Origin: Luteipulveratus halotolerans
Lineage (GTDB): Bacteria; Actinomycetota; Actinomycetes; Actinomycetales; Dermatophilaceae
Assembly: GCF_001247745.1 (NCBI RefSeq)
Contig: NZ_LAIR01000002.1
Location: 2,976,001-3,040,000, forward strand
Length of the DNA stretch: 64,000 bases
Direction: 5' to 3'
The notes beneath the pieces are model-generated. The model made no database searches. It saw only the letters and a list, made by a program, of their open reading frames with translations, and had not been told where the DNA came from. This document shows, in pieces, positions 60,111 to 64,000 of this stretch. Position numbers and translations under genes: made by a program. Positions within the stretch are counted from its first letter, which is position 1, and each line of letters begins with the position of its first letter.

Positions 60111-60386
60111 TCAGGCGCCCGCCGGGCTGTGGCCGGGGGCGCGCGGCCGCCGTCGGCCGGGCAGGTCCGGCCGTCGCAGCGCGACGAGCAGCGATCGCCA
60201 CGCGCGCCGGCGGCGATCGACCACGACGGAGCGGCAGACGGTCGGTCGCACAGCCAGAGCGACTGCTGCGACGACCGCGATCAGCACGCTCACGGCCGCT
60301 GCGACGGAGGTGCCGAGGACGACGTGTGCGACGGGCAGCAGCAGGACGACGGCCAGGGCCGTGTCGAGCTCGCTCAGCATCTGCAC
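60111..60386 (-). CDS. DUF6412-like small membrane protein
   Basis: 91 residues with two hydrophobic segments (LAVVLLLPVAHVVLGTSVAA and VLIAVVAAVALAVRP) and a strongly basic tail ending RRPRAPGHSPAGA. Small proteins of this shape next to a yidC-like gene are seen in actinobacteria as DUF6412. It may be a partner or substrate of the insertase. Function unknown. Confidence 0.75.
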   Translation of the reverse strand: MQMLSELDTALAVVLLLPVAHVVLGTSVAAAVSVLIAVVAAVALAVRPTVCRSVVVDRRRRAWRSLLVALRRPDLPGRRRPRAPGHSPAGA

Positions 60387-60395
60387 GGAGCCAGC

Positions 60396-61055
60396 CTAGT
60401 GGCCGCGGTCGACCCACTCCTGCAGATGCGGGGCCTCCGCGCCGATCGTGGTCGAGTCGCCGTGGCCGGTGAGTACGACCGTCTCGGGCGGCAGCGTCAG
60501 CAGCCGGTCGCGGATCGAGTCGATGATCGTCGGGAAGTCGCTGAACGACCGCCCGGTGGCTCCGGGCCCGCCCTGGAACAGCGTGTCTCCGGTGAGCACG
60601 ACCCCGAGCGAGGGCACGGAGAAGCAGCAGGCGCCCGGCGCATGGCCCGGCGTGTGGATGACCTCCAGCGTCACGCCCGCGACCTCGATGCGGTCGCCGT
60701 CGGCCAGATCGCGGTCGGGCTCGACCTCGTCGTACACCCGGTCCCACAGCGCGCGGTCGGCCGGATGGAGGTACGACGGCGCCTGGGTGGCGTCGTACAC
60801 CTCACCGACGGCGCTGATGTGGTCGTCGTGCGCGTGGGTGCACAGGATCGCGGTGAGGGTGCGGTCACCGATCGCCTCGAGGATCGGTGTGCCCTCGTGA
60901 GCGGCGTCGATCACCACGCACTCGTCGTCGTTGCCGATGATCCACACGTTGTTGTCGACGTCCCAGGTGCCGCCGTCGAGGCTGAACGTGCCCGCGGTGA
61001 TCACCCGCTCGATGCGCACGCCGTCACGGTCGACGACGGTCTCTGCCGAGCTCAC
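60396..61055 (-). CDS. MBL-fold hydrolase linked to mycothiol-dependent formaldehyde oxidation
   Basis: 219-residue metallo-beta-lactamase/glyoxalase II-like hydrolase. The zinc motif is THAHDDHISAVGEV, followed by HTPGHAPGACCFSVP, GVVLTGDTLFQGGPGATGRS and GHGDSTTIGAEAPHL. The GTG start overlaps the mscR stop by four bases. By context it may hydrolyse S-formylmycothiol or a related mycothiol thioester, as proposed for the similar gene after mscR in mycobacteria. Confidence 0.9.
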   Translation of the reverse strand: MSSAETVVDRDGVRIERVITAGTFSLDGGTWDVDNNVWIIGNDDECVVIDAAHEGTPILEAIGDRTLTAILCTHAHDDHISAVGEVYDATQAPSYLHPADRALWDRVYDEVEPDRDLADGDRIEVAGVTLEVIHTPGHAPGACCFSVPSLGVVLTGDTLFQGGPGATGRSFSDFPTIIDSIRDRLLTLPPETVVLTGHGDSTTIGAEAPHLQEWVDRGH

Positions 61056-62137
61056 AGGACCACCACCGAGCGCAGCACGTCGCCGCCGTGCATCGCCTCG
61101 AACGCCGCCTCGACGTCGCCGATGCCGATCTTCTCGGTGACGAACGCGTCGAGGTCGAACCGACCCTGGCGGTAGAGGTCGACCAGCATCGGGAAGTCGC
61201 GCGAGGGGAGGCAGTCGCCGTACCAGCTCGACTTCAGCGCGCCGCCGCGACCGAACACCTCGATGAGCGGCAGCTCGATCTTCATGTCCGGTGTGGGTAC
61301 GCCGACGAGCACGACCGTGCCCGCGAGATCCCTTGCGTAGAAAGCCTGTTCGTAGGTCTCGGGTCGCCCGACCGCCTCGATGACGACGTCCGCGCCGAAA
61401 CCTCCGGTGAGCTTCTTGATCTCCTCGACGGTGTCGGACTCCTTGCTGTTGATGGTGTGCGTGGCGCCGAAGTCCTTGGCGCGGCACAGCTTGCGGTCGT
61501 CGACGTCGACCGCGATGACCGTGGTGGCACCGGCGATGGACGCGCCTGCGATGGCGGCGTTGCCGACCCCGCCGCAGCCGATGACCGCGACCGAGTCGCC
61601 GCGCCCGACGTTGCCGGTGTTGACCGCGGCGCCGAACCCGGCCATCACGCCGCAGCCCAGCAGGCCGACCGCAGCGGCTTCGGCGTCGGGGTCGACCTTG
61701 GTGCACTGACCGGCGGCGACGAGCGTCTTCTCGGCGAACGCGCCGATGCCCAGGGCGGGCGACAGCTCGGTGCCGTCCGTCAGCGTCATCTTCTGCTCGG
61801 CGTTGGCGGTGTCGAAGCAGTACCAGGGCTGCCCCTTGCGGCAGGCACGGCACTGCCCGCAGACGGCCCGCCAGTTGAGGATCACGAAGTCACCGGGCGC
61901 GACGTCGGTGACGCCCTCGCCGACGGCCTCGACCGTGCCTGCGGCCTCGTGCCCGAGCAGGAACGGGAACTCGTCGTTGATGCCGCCCTCGCGGTAGTGC
62001 AGGTCGGTGTGGCAGACCCCGCAGGCCTCGACCTTGACGACCGCCTCACCCGGCCCAGGGTCGGGGATCACGATGTCGACCAGCTCGACCGGCTCCCCCT
62101 TCGCGCGGGCGACGACTCCCTTGACGGTCTGCGGCAT
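61052..62137 (-). CDS. mscR: S-(hydroxymethyl)mycothiol dehydrogenase
   Basis: 361-residue zinc alcohol dehydrogenase that oxidises the formaldehyde-mycothiol adduct with NAD. Catalytic zinc ligands are in VEACGVCHTDLHYREGG and LGHEAAGTVEAVG; the structural zinc cluster is CGQCRACRKGQPWYC; the NAD motif is VAVIGCGGVGNAAIAGASIA. The family look (QTVKGVVARAKGEPVELVDI) is that of mycothiol-dependent formaldehyde dehydrogenase. The ATG at 62137 has GAGGAG upstream. Confidence 0.94.
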   Translation of the reverse strand: MPQTVKGVVARAKGEPVELVDIVIPDPGPGEAVVKVEACGVCHTDLHYREGGINDEFPFLLGHEAAGTVEAVGEGVTDVAPGDFVILNWRAVCGQCRACRKGQPWYCFDTANAEQKMTLTDGTELSPALGIGAFAEKTLVAAGQCTKVDPDAEAAAVGLLGCGVMAGFGAAVNTGNVGRGDSVAVIGCGGVGNAAIAGASIAGATTVIAVDVDDRKLCRAKDFGATHTINSKESDTVEEIKKLTGGFGADVVIEAVGRPETYEQAFYARDLAGTVVLVGVPTPDMKIELPLIEVFGRGGALKSSWYGDCLPSRDFPMLVDLYRQGRFDLDAFVTEKIGIGDVEAAFEAMHGGDVLRSVVVL

Positions 62138-62198
62138 GGTGGCTCCTCGGCGTCGAGTGCAGGGGTACGCCACGATTCTAGGCCCGTACGCTGAACCG

Positions 62199-62501
62199 AT
62201 GGGCACGCCCTCGCTCGAGCCCGTGCTGCACAACCCGGTACGCCGGCGGCTGTGCTCAGCGCTGGTCCTTACCGGTGCGCTCGACCGGGCCACGCTGCAG
62301 CGCCTGGTCGCTCTCCCCGACGCCACGCTCGACGAGCACCTGGCGGCCCTGGAAGGCGCCGGGTACGTGGCGGTGAGCGACGTCGTACGCCTCACTGACA
62401 CCGGCCGGTCGGCTCTCGTGACGGACGAGGCCGAGCGCGACCGGCTCGCGCGTCAGCTGCGCGAGACCGGCCGTGACCAGTCCCCACCGCCCCAGGCGTA
62501 G
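62199..62501 (+). CDS. Small winged-helix protein (ArsR/MarR-like)
   Basis: 100 residues: LEPVLHNPVRRRLCSALVLT, ATLDEHLAALEGAGYVAVSD and VRLTDTGRSALVTDEAERDR form one winged helix with no extra domain. It is divergent from mscR with 61 bases between starts, so it may regulate the formaldehyde genes. An in-frame upstream extension overlaps mscR and is unlikely. Family membership is by pattern only. Confidence 0.78.
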   Translation: MGTPSLEPVLHNPVRRRLCSALVLTGALDRATLQRLVALPDATLDEHLAALEGAGYVAVSDVVRLTDTGRSALVTDEAERDRLARQLRETGRDQSPPPQA

Positions 62502-62516
62502 CGCCTCACGAGCGGT

Positions 62517-63362
62517 TCACAGCCGGGCCGCGGTGCGGACCAGACCAGCCACACCCGGTGAGGTGCTGTGCGGCGGCCAGGCGATGACGGTCGTGACCTG
62601 CGGAGCGTCCGAGATCGGGACGACGGCCAGCCCCTCGCGCACGCTCGAGCCGGCCGACTCGGGGAGCATGATCGCCGTCCGGCCGAGCCGCACGAGCTGC
62701 AGGATCTGGGTCTGGTCGCGCAGCTCAGGGCCGGGGCCGTCCGGGTAGGTCCCGTCGAGGTGGGGCCACCGCGGCAGCGGCAGATCGGGGATCGAGGCCG
62801 CCTCCTGCACCGTCATCGACGTCATCGCGCTCGCCGGGTGCCCGGCGGGCAGCACCAGCACCTGGTTCTCGGTCGTCAGCTCTTCGAGATCGAACCCGCT
62901 CAGGTCGTCGAACGGACGGTGCAGGATCGCGACGTCGGCCCGCCCGTCGCGCAGCATCGCCGCCTGGTGACCCGGCGGGCTCAGCAGCACCTCGACCTCA
63001 GCGGCGTCGGGCTCGGCAGCGTAGGCGTCGAGCAGCTTGGCCATCAGCTCGCTCGACGCACCGGCTTTCGCGGTCAGGACGACGGAGGCCCGGGTGGCCG
63101 CCTCGACCGTGCGGCGGGTCCGGCGTTCGGCCGCCTCGACGGCCGCGAGTGCTGCCCGGCCCTCGCGCTGCAAGGTCTCACCGGCAGGCGTGAGGGTGAC
63201 ACCGCGGGGCGTACGGACGAACAGTGCGGCTCCGAGACGCCGCTCCAGCTGAGCGATCGCACGTGACAGCGGCGGCTGGGCCATCGCGAGCTGCTCGGCG
63301 GCCCGCCCGAAGTGCAGCTCGTCGGCCACCGCGAGGAAATAGCGCAGCTCGCGAGTCTCCAC
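62517..63362 (-). CDS. LysR-family transcriptional regulator
   Basis: 281 residues. The N-terminal HTH is RELRYFLAVADELHFGRAAE, AMAQPPLSRAIAQLERRLGA and LFVRTPRGVTLTPAGETLQR; the effector domain follows, with RDGRADVAILHRPFDDLSGF and PLPRWPHLDGTYPDGPGPEL. The GTG at 63362 starts it. Divergent from an SDR gene, the classic LysR arrangement, so the SDR is its likely target. Confidence 0.93.
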   Translation of the reverse strand: METRELRYFLAVADELHFGRAAEQLAMAQPPLSRAIAQLERRLGAALFVRTPRGVTLTPAGETLQREGRAALAAVEAAERRTRRTVEAATRASVVLTAKAGASSELMAKLLDAYAAEPDAAEVEVLLSPPGHQAAMLRDGRADVAILHRPFDDLSGFDLEELTTENQVLVLPAGHPASAMTSMTVQEAASIPDLPLPRWPHLDGTYPDGPGPELRDQTQILQLVRLGRTAIMLPESAGSSVREGLAVVPISDAPQVTTVIAWPPHSTSPGVAGLVRTAARL

Positions 63363-63385
63363 CGATCCAGCGTATGCCGGGCTCC

Positions 63386-63400
63386 ATACCCTTGCGGTAT
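63386..63400. promoter_or_regulatory. Candidate LysR box
   Basis: ATACC-N5-GGTAT, an inverted repeat containing the T-N11-A pattern of LysR sites, in the 95-base divergent space between the regulator and the SDR gene. Confidence 0.75.
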
Positions 63401-63457
63401 CGACCTCGACCGGATCGGTCTTGGACCCAGCCACCGGTGCGGGCACAGCATCAACAC

Positions 63458-64000
63458 ATGACGCACAGCACTGACAGCACCAAGACAGCACTGGTCACCG
63501 GCGCCAACAAGGGCATCGGGTACGAGATCGCCGCAGGCCTGGCCCGGCGCGGGTTCAGCGTCGGGATCGGCGCCCGCGACGAGGGGCGTCGCGAGGAGGC
63601 GGTCGCCTCGTTGCGCGCCGAAGGACTCGACGTGTTCGGCGTACCGCTCGATGTAACCGACGACGCCAGCGTCGCCGCCGCGGCGACCCAGCTGGCTGAG
63701 CGCGGAGGTCTGGACGTCCTCGTCAACAACGCCGGCATCACCGGCGGGATGCCGCAGGAGCCGACCCAGGTGAGCGCGGATCAGGTCCTCGCGGTCGTCG
63801 ACACGAACGTGGTCGGCGTGATCAGGGTGACCAACGCGCTGCTGCCCCTGCTCCGGCAGGCACCGTCGCCGCGGATCGTCAACGTCTCGAGCACGGTCGG
63901 GTCTCTGACGCTGCAGACCGCGCAGGCCGACGCCGTCGGGCCGATCTCCGCGGCGTACTCACCGACGAAGTCCTACCTCAACGCCGTCACCATCCAGTAC
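63458..64000 (+). CDS. Short-chain dehydrogenase (carbonyl-reductase-like), cut by window end
   Basis: 181 codons are present and the frame is open at the edge. The NADP motif is ALVTGANKGIGYEIAAGLAR, the NAG motif VLVNNAGITGGMP, the catalytic serine IVNVSSTVGSL and YxxxK in AYSPTKSYLNA. The TGANKGIG form is typical of carbonyl-reductase-like SDRs. Its promoter overlaps the LysR site. Confidence 0.93.
   Translation, partial: MTHSTDSTKTALVTGANKGIGYEIAAGLARRGFSVGIGARDEGRREEAVASLRAEGLDVFGVPLDVTDDASVAAAATQLAERGGLDVLVNNAGITGGMPQEPTQVSADQVLAVVDTNVVGVIRVTNALLPLLRQAPSPRIVNVSSTVGSLTLQTAQADAVGPISAAYSPTKSYLNAVTIQY

Overview
The window is about 64 kb of high-GC actinobacterial chromosome. Mycothiol-dependent formaldehyde oxidation, an Rpf-type muralytic protein behind a c-di-AMP riboswitch, a DUF3263 protein, a solitary groEL under two CIRCE operators, and frequent GTG/TTG starts with ATGA overlaps all point to Actinomycetota, probably Micrococcales. 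The family cannot be fixed from sequence reading alone. There is one tRNA, tRNA-Thr(TGT). I saw no rRNA, CRISPR array or phage structural gene.

Layout. 1-15.7 kb: groEL (cut by the window edge), small unknown genes, a DHA2 drug-efflux pump, a YCII protein, a PLP decarboxylase, ung with an SGNH hydrolase, an intact modABC operon, a hydroxyacid-oxoacid transhydrogenase, and a FadR/GntR - CE7 esterase - SIS operon facing a decayed solute-binding lipoprotein. 15.8-26.8 kb: an acquired, decaying island. It holds an IS5-family element broken by two IS3-family elements, then an IS481 element, then cargo interrupted by another IS3. The cargo is a tetR 3' end, a frameshifted quinone oxidoreductase, an NAD(P)H-binding protein, a luciferase-like N-terminus, dps, ridA, an hxlR regulator, modC and a modB 3' end. 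The island splits one copy of a host hairpin repeat, and CTAG stands at its junctions.

26.8-43.8 kb: an HTTM gene pair, a reductase, threonine aldolase, DinB, an SDR with repeat-derived N-terminus, a DUF6421 protein, an acyl-CoA dehydrogenase/HSD10 pair, hemerythrin, small membrane proteins, tRNA-Thr, a prepilin peptidase, Rpf, ThrE, a membrane-linked Ser/Thr kinase and a CBS protein. 43.9-54.3 kb: carbohydrate genes, namely otsAB and a maltose/maltodextrin system (malEFG, GH13 and a LacI regulator on one strand, the malK ATPase on the other) with repeated operator sequences between. 54.3-55.5 kb: an AbiEi/DUF559 gene bracketed by two related giant palindromes. 55.6-64 kb: DUF4032, rlmB-cysS, a YidC-like insertase, DUF6412, the formaldehyde pair mscR-MBL, a small winged-helix protein, and a LysR regulator divergent from an SDR cut by the window end.

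The most unusual observations are the split hairpin and CTAG signature that reveal the 11-kb island, the two covarying long palindromes around the DUF559 gene, and an SDR whose first 85 residues are translated intergenic repeats.
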